NCBI RefSeq assembly: GCF_037042905.1
Contig: NC_087257.1
Location: 29,596,001 to 29,660,000 of the forward strand
Direction: 5' to 3'
DNA length: 64,000 bases
DNA from: Lytechinus pictus
Taxonomy: Eukaryota; Echinodermata; Echinoidea; Temnopleuroida; Toxopneustidae
Shown here: one piece after another, positions 22,675 through 35,325 of the stretch
How positions within the stretch are numbered: the stretch's first letter is position 1
Layout of the letters: the number at the start of each line of letters is the position of its first letter
Program-made: the position numbers and the translations under genes
Notes under the pieces: model-generated
What the model was told of the DNA's origin: nothing
The model's input: only the letters and a program-made list of their open reading frames with translations
Database searches by the model: none

Positions 22675-22698
22675 AATAATCCTGAATTCAGGATTATT
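22675..22698. repeat. Perfect 24-bp palindrome
   Basis: Two 12-base arms, AATAATCCTGAA and TTCAGGATTATT, meet without a spacer. It sits at the end of the C/G-block repeat that starts near 22440. Confidence 0.85.
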
Positions 22699-22762
22699 CA
22701 GGCTCATTCGAATAAGCTTTCAAAACTAGCAGGAATTTCAGGAATTCGATCCCGGGATTGGA

Positions 22763-23320
22763 TCAATTTTTCTATGTTATTCAAAATATTTTATAACCCC
22801 CTTTTAAAATTTCTCAGGAGTCCAAAGAGAGAGATAAAAAAAACAACCCCTTTTTAAAGAAATCTCCGGGTGAAAATACAAATACACCCCCCTTTTTTAC
22901 AATTCGCGGGCCAGACTTGTCCCGCGAAAAAGTACCCCTTTACCGGACATTTTGGGAACACGTTATGTTTAGGTTTCCTAATTATTTTGTTAAAATTCAC
23001 TTCAAATTCATGGATTGATTTGATTATATTAACAGAGTGATGACAATGAACGGACTGTGTTGATTAACACTGTCTATATCAAGAGTCTTGACTTTGATGG
23101 CGAACAGGAAGACTGGGACTTCCTTGTTGAGGCATTTCAGCTGTTTTCATAACCATTCATTGATAGATTATCATTTTTCAAATTAATTTTGTTTGATTTT
23201 ATTTATTTTGATTTGGATTATTATCTGAATTATTGCAGGGACTCAGTTTTAAGGGGAGATGATAGTGATCACTCGCTACTGCTCGTCTTTCAGTTAGAGC
23301 GATTTATCGCTCGCCGCACG
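22763..23320. other. Non-coding stretch with C-block repeat remnants
   Basis: ACCCCNTTTTTAAA-like phrases recur at 22793-22945. Beyond this no gene was recognised. Confidence 0.4.
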
Positions 23321-23536
23321 CAGTAAAAAAAAAATTATACAACGCTGTTTACTATATGAACCTTACAGTAATTGTTTAAACAGTTTAAACAACTGTTTAA
23401 ATCTTAAGCAACAAAGTTTAATTTTCAATATCTAATTGTCAATAAATTAAACATGATTGTTTAAACGGTTAAACAAATACTGTAAGGTTCATATAGTAAA
23501 CAGCGTTGTATAAAATCTTAAACAGCGTTTTTACTG
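23321..23536. mobile_element. Palindromic MITE, CAGTAAAAA type
   Basis: The outer ends are CAGTAAAAA and TTTTTACTG. The inner arms TATACAACGCTGTTTACTAT and GAACCTTACAGTA are repeated in inverted form at about 23479-23514, around a core rich in GTTTAAAC. Non-coding. No clear target duplication. Confidence 0.75.
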
Positions 23537-24705
23537 TGCAGCGAATTTGATTTTAGGGGGATATGAAATGATAAATGCAGAAATGCAAATAAACTTAGAA
23601 AACAGTCAACATCATACACATTAAATTGTTTGTACATTTTATTTTCATATGTAATCTCTGTTCTGACATCACTTAACCTGAACGTAGAACAAGAGTGTCA
23701 GTCAATGATTGAACCATAGAGCCAACCTTGTAAACCTCTTTCTCAGTCAAATGAGAAGACACACAACAAAAGCAAGAAAAAACACACATTACAAGAATGA
23801 CAAAAAAAGTTCATTGGGATAAATGTTGCATATAAATATACATCTGATTGTTTGTCTCCTTAGTTGTGGTTTTGGTTCCTCAATCCATTTTGTAATCAGA
23901 CAAAAAAAGTTCCCCTTGTATGTCGAAGAGCTTTTTGCAGTGCTCCCCTACCGCTCCCCTTATAACTTGTATAAGAGTTTGTTATTGCTCCCCTCATTAT
24001 CATAATATGAGTCCCCGCATATATTATTGTTTTAAAACATTTATTTGAAACAATGAATTAAATCACAATCAATTTTACATGCCAATACAAAATATACCCT
24101 ATTGGTAAGTCAACAAAATGGTCAGGAATAAAGATATAAATGAGGGGATACATGGGCGGATCCAGGAGGCCGAAGAGCCCCTTTACTCCAATATTCTTTT
24201 TTCTTTTTGCTCTGCAGAAAATGCCCCCTTCTGAACTGTTCAAACCCTGCTTGTTTCTTCCCTGGGAGCTACAACTGATCCTCAATTCAGATTTTTGTTA
24301 TCATCATTAGGCCTATAAATGTTATTTGTTTCTAAATTTCAGGAAGGAAAGAGGGCCTTTCAAGCATTCTTATACCACAAGAGAACGTTAGAAGAAAATG
24401 CCTGAGACTCTGCAGGAGAGAAAACCAACTTATAATATTTACTGTCATTGTCTCCACAACGGATGATCGATTTTATAATGGTGATTCTGAGTAATCTTCT
24501 CGACACTTTTTAAAATTATTATAAATGTTTATGATTTCTAGATGTCTACATAATTGTGAACGAAAACCGATTTCTTCTATAGGTCATTTTTTCCAGGTTA
24601 CAGGGACCGTTTAACATGTTTAAGATCGCATAGCATATGGGACATCTGTTTGTACTGTAATAAATAATGAAACTATTGACATACATAATTCATTTTTAAA
24701 ATTGA
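23537..24705. other. Non-coding stretch with a hAT-like end fragment
   Basis: GGGCGGATCCAGGAGG near 24153 resembles the TIR of the hAT-like elements, but no partner end was found. No gene recognised. Confidence 0.4.
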
Positions 24706-25279
24706 AGGTCAAGTCCACCCAATAATTTTTTTTATTTGAATCAATAGAGAAAAATCAAGCAAGCATAACATTGAAAATTTCATCAAAATCGGATGTAAAA
24801 TAAGAAAGTTATGACATTTTATAGCATCGGTTATTTTTCACAAAAAGGTTATATGCACAAATCAGTCACATGTAAATGTGAGAATCGATGATGTCCCTCA
24901 CTCACTATTTCTTTTGTATTTTATTGTTTGAATTATACAAATATTTCAATTTTTACAGATTTGACAATAAGGACCATTTTGACTAAACCATATTAATGTT
25001 AAACACTGGTAATTCCATATGTTTAGGGAGAAATAAAACTTTGTTTCACAGGACAATGGGGAGAAAATTAGAATATTTTATATAATAAAATACAAAAGAA
25101 ATAGTGAGTGAGTGATGTAATCAGTTCCCTCATTTGCATACCTACCGGTATAAGCGAAATTTATAATGTCATAACTTTCTTATTTTACATCCGATTTTGA
25201 TGAAATTTTCAGTATTATGCTTGATTTTGATTTTATTCTTGTTATTTGAATTAACTTTTTGTTGGGATGGACTTGTCAT
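24706..25279. mobile_element. Palindromic MITE, family B (TTAA type)
   Basis: The left end AGGTCAAGTCCACCC and the right end GGGATGGACTTGTCAT are inverted repeats. Flanks are TTGA (24702-24705) and TTAA (25280-25283). Both arms carry the subterminal motif AAAATCGGATGTAAAATAAG, then AAAGTTATGAC (24786 onwards, complement at 25168-25197). Other copies: 45739-46506, 57003-57596, 62441-63625. Confidence 0.85.
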
Positions 25280-25755
25280 TTAAGTATAAATGTATGAATC
25301 TAGATCATATACATTAAATATTTTGTGAAATATACAAATATTTATAAACAACTATAGCATGAATTGATGTATTTAGAATTTAAACATGTTTTATTGTCGA
25401 AGATTTTTTTTTTTATGATTAGAAACTAGCTGAAAGATATTTAACCTTGCCATGCTTGTGGATCCGGATTTAAATCTAAAAGATTTTGACTTGAAGCTTT
25501 TGAGATTTGTCAGGACCATGATGTAAAACAGTTTTTTAACTGATCTTGTCATCCTGAATAAATATATTTGAATAAATAAATAAATAAAAGTAAATCATTT
25601 GGATTCAAAATTCGGATGCTCTCAACTGAATTATGCACAGCCGCTCATTTTCATATATTCGATGAAAACATAACAAAACTTTAGAATGCAAAAATAATTT
25701 GCATTATTTTGGAATAATTGTTAAATAATCATAGGGTGAGTATGTGTCATGATCT

Positions 25756-26243
25756 GGGCCTTGTCTCACAAAGAGTTACGATCAATCCGATCAATCACAA
25801 CTATATGGATGGCAAACAACATCAACTAAAAAAAAATCAAATTTGTTTAAAATATTCTCTAGATATGATGTACTTTCATATATTTTATAGTTCTATTGAA
25901 GATTCAGTGTGATTCTCTTTGTTTTAAGGAGATTGTGCGAATTCCCTATAGAAAAAAATTATGACACTGATGGATTTCCATAGAGTTACGATTGATCCCA
26001 CCTGCTGTAACTCTACTATGGAAATCTATCAGTGTCATATTTTTTTCTACAGGAAATTTGCAAAATGTACTTTGTAAACAAAGGAGATCACACCAAATTG
26101 TCAAGAAATCAATGAATTTATGGATATACATTCATATCTAGAATTTAGGTAAAAAATAAACATGCATTTTGTATGTTGACTTTGCTGGCTTTCCATATTT
26201 GCGATTGATTGAATCAATTGCAACTCTTTGTATGACGGGACCC
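25756..26243. mobile_element. Palindromic MITE, GGGCCTTGTCTCACAAAG type
   Basis: The left end GGGCCTTGTCTCACAAAGAG and the right end CTCTTTGTATGACGGGACCC are imperfect inverted repeats of about 488 bp overall. A second internal hairpin at about 25945-26053 pairs TATGACACTGATGGATTTCC with its complement. The palindrome explains the small frames here. Confidence 0.75.
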
Positions 26244-26863
26244 AGCTCTCGCAGAAGCTTGTTACGGATTCTCTAATGAAATCGGTCCCTTATTTGTACA
26301 CCTTTTTTTTATAGATTTTTTAGATTTTATTTCCGTTCAACAATTTTTTCAAATTTTTCCACCTCCTGGAATTTCAGGGTTGATTTTTTTCTCAGTGTAT
26401 AAAAATCATTTTTTTTGTGTTGTAGTCTTGACCTTTAAGATACAAATAGCAGATTTGAAAATAAATTTTAAAAAATCGACATCATGAAGATTTACTATTA
26501 CATCCTAACTATTAATGTATAACTGTTTTACGAAAAGTGGTAACCAAGAAAAACTAGAACTTTTGAATTTAATTCGAAGTTTTATTTCTGTTTTTTTTCT
26601 TCATTTATTCAAATCATTCTATAGATCTAGATTTTAACGAGATATATTATTAATTATACAATATTACAACAACGAAAACGAAAGTATAAACGTTTAACTA
26701 TGAATGGTTATCATTACTAATCAAATAAGGCTTAATGATGATATTTTTAAGAGCCTTAGTAACACTAAATTATTTCCATCGTCATTTTCAGATGTTCTGT
26801 AAAATTTTCTAATGAGGGTATTTTGTTTTATTTCGTGTAATTTGATCCTTTGATAATGGCCAT
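26244..26863. other. AT-rich non-coding stretch
   Basis: Many poly-T tracts; no gene recognised. Confidence 0.45.
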
Positions 26864-27054
26864 CAGCCCCGTAGCCAGGATTTTCAATGGGGGTGTCGAT
26901 TCCTTCTCTTTCGTTGATGAAAAATTTGACAATAAAAAAAAATGAAAAAAGCGAATTTCTGTTTTTTCCCTTATTTTTTCTTGCTTTTGAAAATTGGGGG
27001 GGGGGGGGGTGTTCGATCGGGCCGACCCCTCCCCACCCCCTAGCTACGGGCTTG
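26864..27054. mobile_element. Short hAT-like MITE with G-run
   Basis: The left end CAGCCCCGTAGCCAGG and the right end CTAGCTACGGGCTTG are inverted repeats around a T-rich and poly-G interior. No convincing target duplication was found, so class membership rests on the TIR style. Confidence 0.6.
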
Positions 27055-28774
27055 ACCATACAGTTCTAAATTGCATGTTCGTATTACATTAATTGTATCT
27101 CGTGTGTAACTCTTTGCGAGTTAATTAATTATGTTTTGTTTTTTGTTTGTTTTAACTAAATCAGTATACTTCTCCAAAAAGTATTGCCTCGATAGACTGA
27201 TGCTGATTGATTTAATGAGTCGATCGCAGCGGCAGATCAAGCCAAGAAAATTAGATTCATTGTATGATTATTGTTATACGTAACGATTGTGTAATCAATA
27301 AAAAGTTTCAAAAGGACACACAAAAAAAGCATGTCTATATAGCTTTGGTGAAGAGTACTTGAGAATCATAGTGTTCAAATCTCACAAAATAATGTTTAAT
27401 GGCGTGCTGTTTAACACTTGAATGGGAGAGTTTGTTTATATCCAGCACACTTTCTTAATATTTTTGTTGTTGAAAAGGAGAATTGAAGACCTATCTGTAA
27501 ATAGGATTTCAGAAAGCTAACCACAAAGACCATTTTATACCAATTTATAGCAATTGAGTCTTGCAACTCTGGTTTGACTGCTCTCCATGCAAGAGAGTGG
27601 AGAAAGTGCATACATTATGTGCAGGAGGAAACCCCCAGATTTTGAACGGGCATCCGATCAAAACAAATTTTCTTGTAAAATTTTTAAATACACCCATTAA
27701 ACTGAAGCAAGGGTTTACTATTTATCATTCCATCCACACCAAGACAGTTTTAGGAAATTTATACAATCATTATGTGTGCAGTGAAAAGAAAAATATAGGG
27801 ATATTAGACATATTGTAGGCCTAATTTTAGAACTCGAAGAAAAAGAGTATAAAAAGGTCTGGGGCCATATGTAACTCGATCATTTCATTAAGAAAATGAC
27901 CTCTTGCACTCGAGCTCCTTTAAATAATCAGAAGCCTGTATTTCATGAAGTACGTTTGTGCGGGATAGGAATCTAAGGGATCGAGTCCCGGCCGAAAACT
28001 ACGTCTAAAATATTTCCTTTTTGTAAGCTTTATACCCATGCCTCCCCCCCCCCCCCCGGGCACCCATGATACTGTTTCTTTTCTGTTTCTCCCTTTCTTT
28101 TTTTCTTTTTGTTTGCCAGCCGATTGGACGCTCATTTTCACACTAGTGCTATTATAAAATCAAACTTCAATAAAGATGGGTGGGGGCTTGTGGATGCTTG
28201 TGCTCCATATTTTTCACAACCAAGAAAAAAGGTAAAATAGTAGGGTGTATTATGATAATGTTTTTTTAATATTATGTTTAAAAAATCTATTAAAAAATTT
28301 GATTCTTGTAATTTGAATGGTCAAAATTCACAAATATATGCCACATCTTGCCCCCTAATTTTTTTGGGGGGTCATTACGCCACTGATCTCAACAGAGCAT
28401 TTTCCTACAAAGGCCCTATTTCTTCCCCTCCCCCTCTAATTCCTTTTTTTTCTGGGGGGGGGGGGGACATCCGACTGGAGTCCCCACCCCACCCGAGCTG
28501 CGATGTCTGAATGAGATATCCATGAGCTCCATGAGATATCTATGAACTTCCGATCGGCAGTGTGTGGATTTGGAGCGAGCAAGCTGAGCTGTCATATTTC
28601 GATAGAATCCCCTCGCTTTATTGGTTAATTTTCGATAGAGATAATTGCGCAAATACGGTGCTGATTGGCTGCCGTACTTGAGAGTCTGATGGTTTGTTCT
28701 CATGCCGAGACTCCAAATTGCATGCCCGCCACCTAACCATTATATACTATAAGAAACCCATCCCTTCAGCCAAA
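27055..28774. other. Non-coding stretch with C- and G-run fragments
   Basis: A C-run at about 28044-28057 and a hAT-like end (GGGGGGTCATTACGCCACTG) at 28366-28385 mark element fragments. The frames at 27561-27818 and 28416-28703 have no recognisable product. A tRNA gene follows. Confidence 0.4.
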
Positions 28775-28847
28775 GCCCGGTTAGCTCAGTCGGTAGAGCA
28801 TCAGACTTTTAATCTGAGGGTCGCGGGTTCGAGTCCCTCATCGGGCG
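28775..28847 (+). tRNA. tRNA-Lys (anticodon TTT)
   Basis: A 73-base clover-leaf. Acceptor arms GCCCGGT and ATCGGGC pair in full with one G-U. The D arm is GCTC/GAGC and the anticodon arm TCAGA/TCTGA around the loop CTTTTAA, giving anticodon TTT for lysine. The T-arm GCGGG/CCCTC has one C-U mismatch around TTCGAGT. The A-box (TAGCTCAGTCGGTAGAGC) and B-box (GGTTCGAGTCC) are intact, and a T-run follows within 10 bases. No intron and no encoded CCA, as is normal for animals. The mismatch is the only oddity; it may be tolerated or mark an ageing copy. Confidence 0.93.
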
Positions 28848-28855
28848 GGAGCAAA

Positions 28856-28863
28856 TTTTTTTT
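28856..28863 (+). terminator. Pol III T-run terminator
   Basis: Eight consecutive T residues begin nine bases after the tRNA-Lys, the usual stop signal for RNA polymerase III. Confidence 0.85.
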
Positions 28864-30192
28864 AAATTTAATTCCTCGGATTTTTTTTGGTCATGAATGT
28901 TATTTTTCCGGTGTTTTTCCCAGCGTCACGAAAAATTCGACTCCATACGAAGAAACACTACCGAGAGTCAACTCCTACTGAAAGTCAAGCCAAGGCAGCA
29001 AAGTCAAAGACAAGGCTTGTCAAGAAAACAGTCCCATATGGTTACATTCGCGTGAGTGCGGTATACCGGTACCGTATTATCAACAAACGCAGACGTTCAG
29101 CAACTGTCGACGTGGACTGCTCATTTGTGGATGATAAATTGCAAAATTCAGTGAATTATAAACAACAAGATACAGACCTTCAGAATCGCCGTAACAGTCA
29201 CTAACATAAAGGTTAGTGACGAGAAATAAGCGTGTATTCCACTTTGATCTGTTTAGTGTTGGTACCGGTACTAGTTTTGACGATGTTTTTATTAGGGGCC
29301 GAACGTTAGATCTAAACAGTCATGATAGTGTGACTAGTTGCCGGTAGGTAATCGGTATAGCCTACCGGCAGTACCGTATGAAAATCTATCTGAGACTGAG
29401 ACCTGAGTGTCTCGCTGGGGCTTCTTTGGCTCATGTGTAATGTGAGTGAGTGTATCACAGAACTGTGATTTTCTGTATGGATATGTGTGCATCAGAATTG
29501 TATTCACTGGTGATCAAAATGGCATGCAGTGTTGTAACTTGTACTTGTAGTCGACATTATTATATGCATCTTCAGAAATGCTGTCCGGCGATTGATAAAT
29601 GATTTTAGATTTACTTAGCATGCTTAGGCCTGGCCTGGTCTGGCCTTGCCTTGGCTTGGCTTGGCTTGGAAATGGAATTAGTCTATAGATCTAGATCTAA
29701 GTTAGTCTTATTACAATACTATTACTTATTAGAATTTAAATAACATAATTTTTTTTTAACTCACTGAGAGTGAGACACTGCACTGTGCAGTGCCCTTACG
29801 CAAGTTACGGAAGTTAGAATTAGATTGGTCCCACCTTAATTGAATGGCCCTTAAGTAGGCACTTCAGTTGCGCGAGCGATCATGCGGACAGATCAGCTGG
29901 ACGTAGATTTTGCATTGCAGTGAATGGTGAGCGCATATCTAACACAGACAGTTCGCTAGCTATGCTCGTCACTTCAGCCGAGTGCTGGAGTGGCATTATG
30001 AATACATGTAGCTCGAAAAAACAGTCAGTTTCTTCCTTTTATTCCGCTGATTTTGATTGGTTAAAAATTCTTGTGGTTGCTTCTTACATCTTCTGTAAAC
30101 ATCGGAATTCGGAAATATACAACACAGAGTTTCACTTACCTTCGTGCGATGGAAAGACCTACCTAGGCTACATACAATATCAACATGATCAA
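28864..30192. other. Non-coding stretch, slightly CpG-rich parts
   Basis: GGTACCGGTA/ACCGGTA-type phrases (29060-29370) and a CTTGGCTTGG run (29627-29668) are visible. Open frames at 28887-29204 and 29920-30231 show no recognisable domain and no convincing splice context. Confidence 0.35.
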
Positions 30193-30781
30193 AGGAAAAT
30201 GAAACCTTTGGAACAAGATACATGTAGCTGATGTGAAAACAGAAAAGTCAAAGAAACAGATCAACAAAAGTTTGAGAAAAATTGAATAAATAATAAGAAA
30301 ATTATAAGCATTTGAAGTTTAGATCATTATTGTAATGTAGATCCTCCCATTGGCAATGCAACAATGATGCGTGATGTCACATGTGAACAACTTTCCCATT
30401 GCATTTGTATATATTTCACTTAAAATGCCTCTTTTATCACATCTATCAGTTGATTATGAATTCTTTCTATATGAGGGCTTGCAATACAGATTTTCAAGTA
30501 ATATATTGTGGATAAAGAGTTTGAATCACCACAAGCAAGAGCCAAAAGAGACAGTTTAGGGGTATTTTATAGTCCATCAAATGGAAAGTTGTTCACGTGT
30601 GACATCACACATATTTGTCGCATTGCCAATGAGAGGATCTCCATAGCATTAGTGATCGCAATATTCAAATGTTCATAACTTTCTCATTATTTGTCCGATT
30701 TTTCTCAAACTCTCTTTGTTCTTATTCTTTGATTTTTCTCTTTCCATACAAGTCCACTTGTTCCAAGGGTTTCATTCCCCT
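30193..30781. mobile_element. Palindromic MITE, family A (TTAA type)
   Basis: The left end AGGAAAATGAAACCTTTGG and the right end CCAAGGGTTTCATTCCCCT are inverted repeats. Flanks are TCAA (30189-30192) and TTAA (30782-30785). Both arms contain an AAAGTTTGAG/AAAGTTATGA-type motif (complement at about 30675-30715). The uninterrupted centre, TTTAAGTGAAATATATAC on the complement (near 30410-30425), shows what the empty target of the Tc1 insertion at 51669-53740 looked like. No coding capacity. Confidence 0.85.
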
Positions 30782-30785
30782 TTAA

Positions 30786-32882
30786 GGTATTTCTTCTCTT
30801 TGCTTGTAATCGCCTTCTTGTATCATCGGATTTTAGTAAAACTCGGTGTATAATTGCATGAGAACATTTTATGAAAGTTTTATCGAATTTTGTTCGCAAA
30901 GAGCCAGCGGTTTTGAACTTCAATTTTGAGTGTTGTGAGGTGTTTTCAAATCTGACTCACTGATCAAGCAGGGGTGTTGTTTTGACCGTAGGAGAAGCTG
31001 TGAGTGACGTCATCCCCGCTGCTATGGGCATCGAGATTAGTCTGGATATTCAGACACATTTGGTTTCATTTGTTGTATATATTTTTAAATTACGATTTGA
31101 GCTCTCGTAATTATGAAATTTTAATTGTTATTTTGAAAATAATTTTGTAGAATTTGTGCAAAATAAGTATTCAGAGCAAAACTTTAAGTAAAATTCAAGA
31201 ATTTTGTTTGATACATGTAAGTGATTTTTTGTTAGAATGCGTCTGAATGTCTAGAATATGGTATTGTTAATGGAAGTCCTATTCTTGAATGGCACAGGAA
31301 GCCCTTTTCATGAATTTTAATTTAGAAAAGGTTTGAGATGTTTCATGAATTTGATATCTGATTATAGACCTTTGTTATGGTGTTAATTATTATTTCGAAG
31401 AAATTATGAAATAATGAGATAAGACAATAATGAGGCAATAATGATGAGACAATGATAATATTATTGAGACAATGAAATAATTATTTGATAATTATTATAA
31501 AAATAATTATAATTATAGGCCTGAAAATTATCGAGATAACAATGATAATAATTATTATTATAAAATGTAATTATAATTATTATGATAATTATGATTGTAC
31601 AGGGGTGTGAGACAATATTAATGAGACAACAATAATAATTATCATGAAAATAATTGTAATCATAATAATAAAAATGATTATAATTATAGGCCTAATAATT
31701 ATTTCGACAATAATATTTTTTATTACAATAATAATTAAACAACCTACACGAGAGGATGCAGAAAACAGCATGTTCATGACTTACATATTCTATATAAATT
31801 CTATTTTGACTGGACGCCCTATTCCTGGAACGCCGTGTGCAGCGCTCTTTACATCTTAAGCTTTTTCGAAACATTTCATATACTTTCGTTAGCAGATCTT
31901 TGTCGTCACTAAATAACGCTCGTTTTTAATGTTGGCATTTTTTATTTTTTTGGGGAAATACATGGATACAACACTTAATGGTTTAACTTACATATCACTG
32001 ACTTGAAATTAAAAAAGTTGAAACTGATTACAAAGAAAATACGTTTTTTTATTATATGTCACGTGATTGATGACGTTTTTTGACCCCTGTACCATAATAC
32101 GTTCGGGGGGAGCCACTTCCTTTCAAAGATGCACAACATGATTGTCCAAGAAAACTCGTAAAGCCGGTTTAAGTTTCATCGTCGGGCGATATCTGTGCGT
32201 ACAAAAGAATGGGTATCAATAGCAACAAATTTATTATTCTTTATTTTCAATGAATACTCAGGAGTTGTTGTTTTTAGTAGGTTTTCTCATAGTGTAAACA
32301 ACGTCCCCCGGGTACAGAGGTTTTGTTGCTCTCGGGTACTCTCCGATTTGAGAATTATCTTGTTCGTTTTGATCATCGTGTTTTGATCATCGTACACATT
32401 TTTTATTCGGAAATGTTCGGAAAAGAAAACGCAGCTATATTTAGTGCATCACATATGTGCACACTGCATATCGTTGGTCATCATTGACATTGTTCGCCGT
32501 ATTATTCAGGGTGATGGGTAAGTGAAAAGTATGGTCATGTGACCTTACTTCGCGCATGACCATATTTCGTGGACGGCCGTATATCTCAGAAAGTACTTAA
32601 TATCGTGAAAATCTTATATCACTACCAGAAAAAGCGGTCAAAAATTATCCTGTAGTGAAAGTTTCTAGTTGATAAGATTGGAATTTGTTTAAGCTAGGGC
32701 TAGGCGATTGGGCAGGCGCGCGCACCTGCCTCAGCCGATCCTCGCCCATGCGCCCACCACTAACTTAGCACTTAGCAGGCAGGGTAGGACTTCGGACACA
32801 TGATCCACACATAAACATCTCCAACTAAAGTGAGTACACTATAAACTACCCCAACATTGACTTCCAATCTAAAAAAACACAA
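30786..32882. other. Non-coding stretch with AT microsatellite
   Basis: 31390-31740 is a degenerate AATAATTAT/GAGACAATAATG-type simple repeat; the frames at 31589-31874 derive from it. No gene recognised elsewhere. Confidence 0.45.
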
Positions 32883-32926
32883 GGTGAGAGGATGTATTCC
32901 CTGTATGGGCAATGCATCCTCTCACC
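32883..32926. repeat. Hairpin, 12-bp perfect stem
   Basis: GGTGAGAGGATG (32883-32894) pairs exactly with CATCCTCTCACC (32915-32926) around a 20-base loop. Isolated; function unknown. Confidence 0.7.
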
Positions 32927-33883
32927 ACCCAAATTTTCTGATCAACAACTGTCCTTTTTCCAGCCATACATTCTCTGCTCTTTGATTAATGATTAACATG
33001 GGCAGTGAAACCTGATCTTATCCTCAGCATCCTAACATAGCTTCAAACCACTACCTCTCTCTAAAAACGCCCATTATCAACCACAATACAATCCATGAAA
33101 TAAACACAATTTGAACACAAAACAAAACCAAAAAGCCTGTGTATCCATTGACATCTTTTATGATTGATAAGATATCCACGCATAAAGGATTTGGACATGT
33201 TCAAAACCATCACCCCCACCCCATGTGCGCCACAAATTCTACACCCTAAACATACTATAATAGCCCCTTTTCAGCTCACCAACCGCAACATATGTTATTC
33301 ATATCTGGTTCCAAAATACACTGGATTTAATTATGAAATAGAATAGAAGTTAATGATAATTTTAGTTGTTAAATGTATGATTTTGAAAATGATTTCAGTG
33401 TAAGGGTTATATTTTTTCTCGTTTCCACTTTGTTTCAGAAATTTTTGTAAAAAAAAACCCATTTAAATAAAAATAATCTGATTTAAATCAAATAAATCTT
33501 CTTTTTTTTATTTGAAGAAAAAAAAAGCCAACCCTGAGATAGGGCATGTTACGCACATAACATGATAAGGGTGTAAAAAACACTAAAATAATAGAAAAAG
33601 GGTATCTATTTGGCTAGGAAAGCTACATGTTTACAGTCCAATTTGCAAGGGTATAGATTATGATATTTTATAAAGTGTGTACTTTTTTGCACCAACACTA
33701 CGTATTTATGGTCCTGCGGGAGATGGGGTCGTACTTACCCAGCAGCCTTAACTTTAATGCCGACGTACGTTACCCAGTTTGTTTGTGTGCTTCTCTGGTA
33801 TTGTAACTCAAATGTCCATACACATACTAGAAAAAATATTGCTGTTAATGCTGGGGCTGTTGAACTATTGCTGTAGATCTACT
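32927..33883. other. Non-coding stretch, nothing seen
   Basis: No gene or defined element recognised. Confidence 0.4.
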
Positions 33884-34003
33884 TGTTTAGGGGGTCACAG
33901 TAAGGGGAATACTTGTTAAGGGTACCTGTTTGTTTCTAATACTTGTTAAGGGTAGGATTTCACATGCCAATTTTCAGAACATGGAAAATACTTGTTTAGG
34001 GTG
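33884..34003. repeat. ACTTGTTTAGGG-type repeat fragment
   Basis: ACTTGTTTAGGG or ACTTGTTAAGGG occurs near 33881, 33910, 33942 and 33989. These are the same units as inside the TIR element at 7488-7989, followed by TTCACGCATGG near 34019. It is probably a truncated relative. Confidence 0.6.
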
Positions 34004-34083
34004 CTTTTCGAAACCCCATGTTCACGCATGGTATCCACTCGTCAATGGAAGTGCCCCCCCTCCCCCCTCCGGGTGTAGACTAC

Positions 34084-34491
34084 ATGCTCCAGCGAGCGAA
34101 TGGGAGAATGTACATGATCAGGATATTGAGGAGCCATGATCTTTGTGTGAATGATCTGCGTACAATCTATGTTGGTTACTTAAGACCCTTTCTGGAATAT
34201 GCGTGCCCTGTGTGGAACGGCGGAATCACAAAACAACAGATTGCTTCCCTAGAACGAATTCAGAGGAGAACTGTAAGAATTATTCTAGGTCCCTGCTTCA
34301 CATCATATGACTATGCACTTGAATCACTTCACTTAAAGTCTCTTGCTGATCGAAGGAAAGATTTATGTCTTTCCTTTGCACAGAAACTTGAAAAGAATAA
34401 AAGACTATCACACCTGATCCCTAAGCCGAAGGATGTCGGCAGAACCATAAGAAACAGTAAGGTCAGGCAACAACTGAGATGTAGGACTTAA
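34084..34491 (+). pseudogene. 5'-truncated non-LTR retrotransposon RT remnant
   Basis: About 135 codons read as the region just after the catalytic core of a non-LTR reverse transcriptase (jockey/CR1-like type). In order: DLRTIYVGYLRPFLEYACPV, then WN, then a short linker to QIASLERIQRRTVRIILG, ALESLHLKSLADRRKDLC and LSFAQKLEKN. The frame is open to a TAA at 34489-34491, but endonuclease and RT palm are absent. The initial ATG at 34018 belongs to the flanking repeat. It looks young or little decayed compared with the L1-type remnant at 12.8-14.2 kb. Confidence 0.85.
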
Positions 34492-35159
34492 AGACTTTGT
34501 CAAAGTCTTCGTCTACATGCATAGAATCTGAGTCGTCGATCTAAATATGGGATTCTGATATCAGCTAAATTTTCTGCACAAGAGACAAAAACTTGATAAA
34601 ACTGATGAATATTTTCGCAGATATGATGCTTAAAAAATTAGGTGGTCGATGAGGGGTGGGTCCAAACATACATGTACATCAGCTGACAAGCAATCAAAGT
34701 CACATGACAGATATACCGGTATGTAATTCTTAACCCTAGGAGCTCACTTCTATGATACTAAAGTTTATATACATTCCTTGTTTAATATGCCATGGTGGTC
34801 AATGCATGATATGCTGTGCAGTATGTACAGTACCATGTATGGTATAGCCCCTAAAGATGAATTACATTTTTTATTTAATAATTTTATTGTATTGGATGGC
34901 TCAGAATGGAATACAAGAAATATTCCAAGAGTTCAGGAAAGTATTCCATGAATCGCAGATGAGTGGAATATTGGCCCTAACGAGTGGAATATTTCTGGTA
35001 TTTCATGAAATAAAGCAATCCAATATAATTATTATCATCTACCCCACCCCCCAAAAAAAAGAGGGAGCAATTTGATTTAACAAGTCATATCACTTATCAC
35101 ATTATGCCATTATCATTTCATAGAATCAATTTTGGTCGTTGACATGCGACTTACATGTA
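34492..35159. other. Non-coding stretch, nothing seen
   Basis: No gene or element recognised. Confidence 0.4.
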
Positions 35160-35325
35160 CAGGGGCCGCGGAAGCGGGAGGGCTGGGGGGCTTCAGCCCC
35201 TCCACTTTTTTCCTAAACCGTGTACAAAAACGTAAAAATGACCATATGATTGTGATTTTTTGCATGGTCAGCCCCCCCACTTTTGGCTCAGCCCCCCTAC
35301 TTTGAAAACCGTTCCGCGGCCCCTG
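35160..35325. mobile_element. 166-bp TIR element, CAGGGGCCGCGGAA ends
   Basis: CAGGGGCCGCGGAAGCG at the left and CGTTCCGCGGCCCCTG at the right are inverted. The interior holds CAGCCCC(T/C)CCACTTTT repeats. ATGTA occurs on both sides (35155-35159 and 35326-35330), shorter than the 8 bases expected for hAT, so the duplication is unresolved. Confidence 0.75.

Noticed and set aside
28887-29204. 105-codon frame after the tRNA
   Set aside because: No recognisable domain and no supporting signals.
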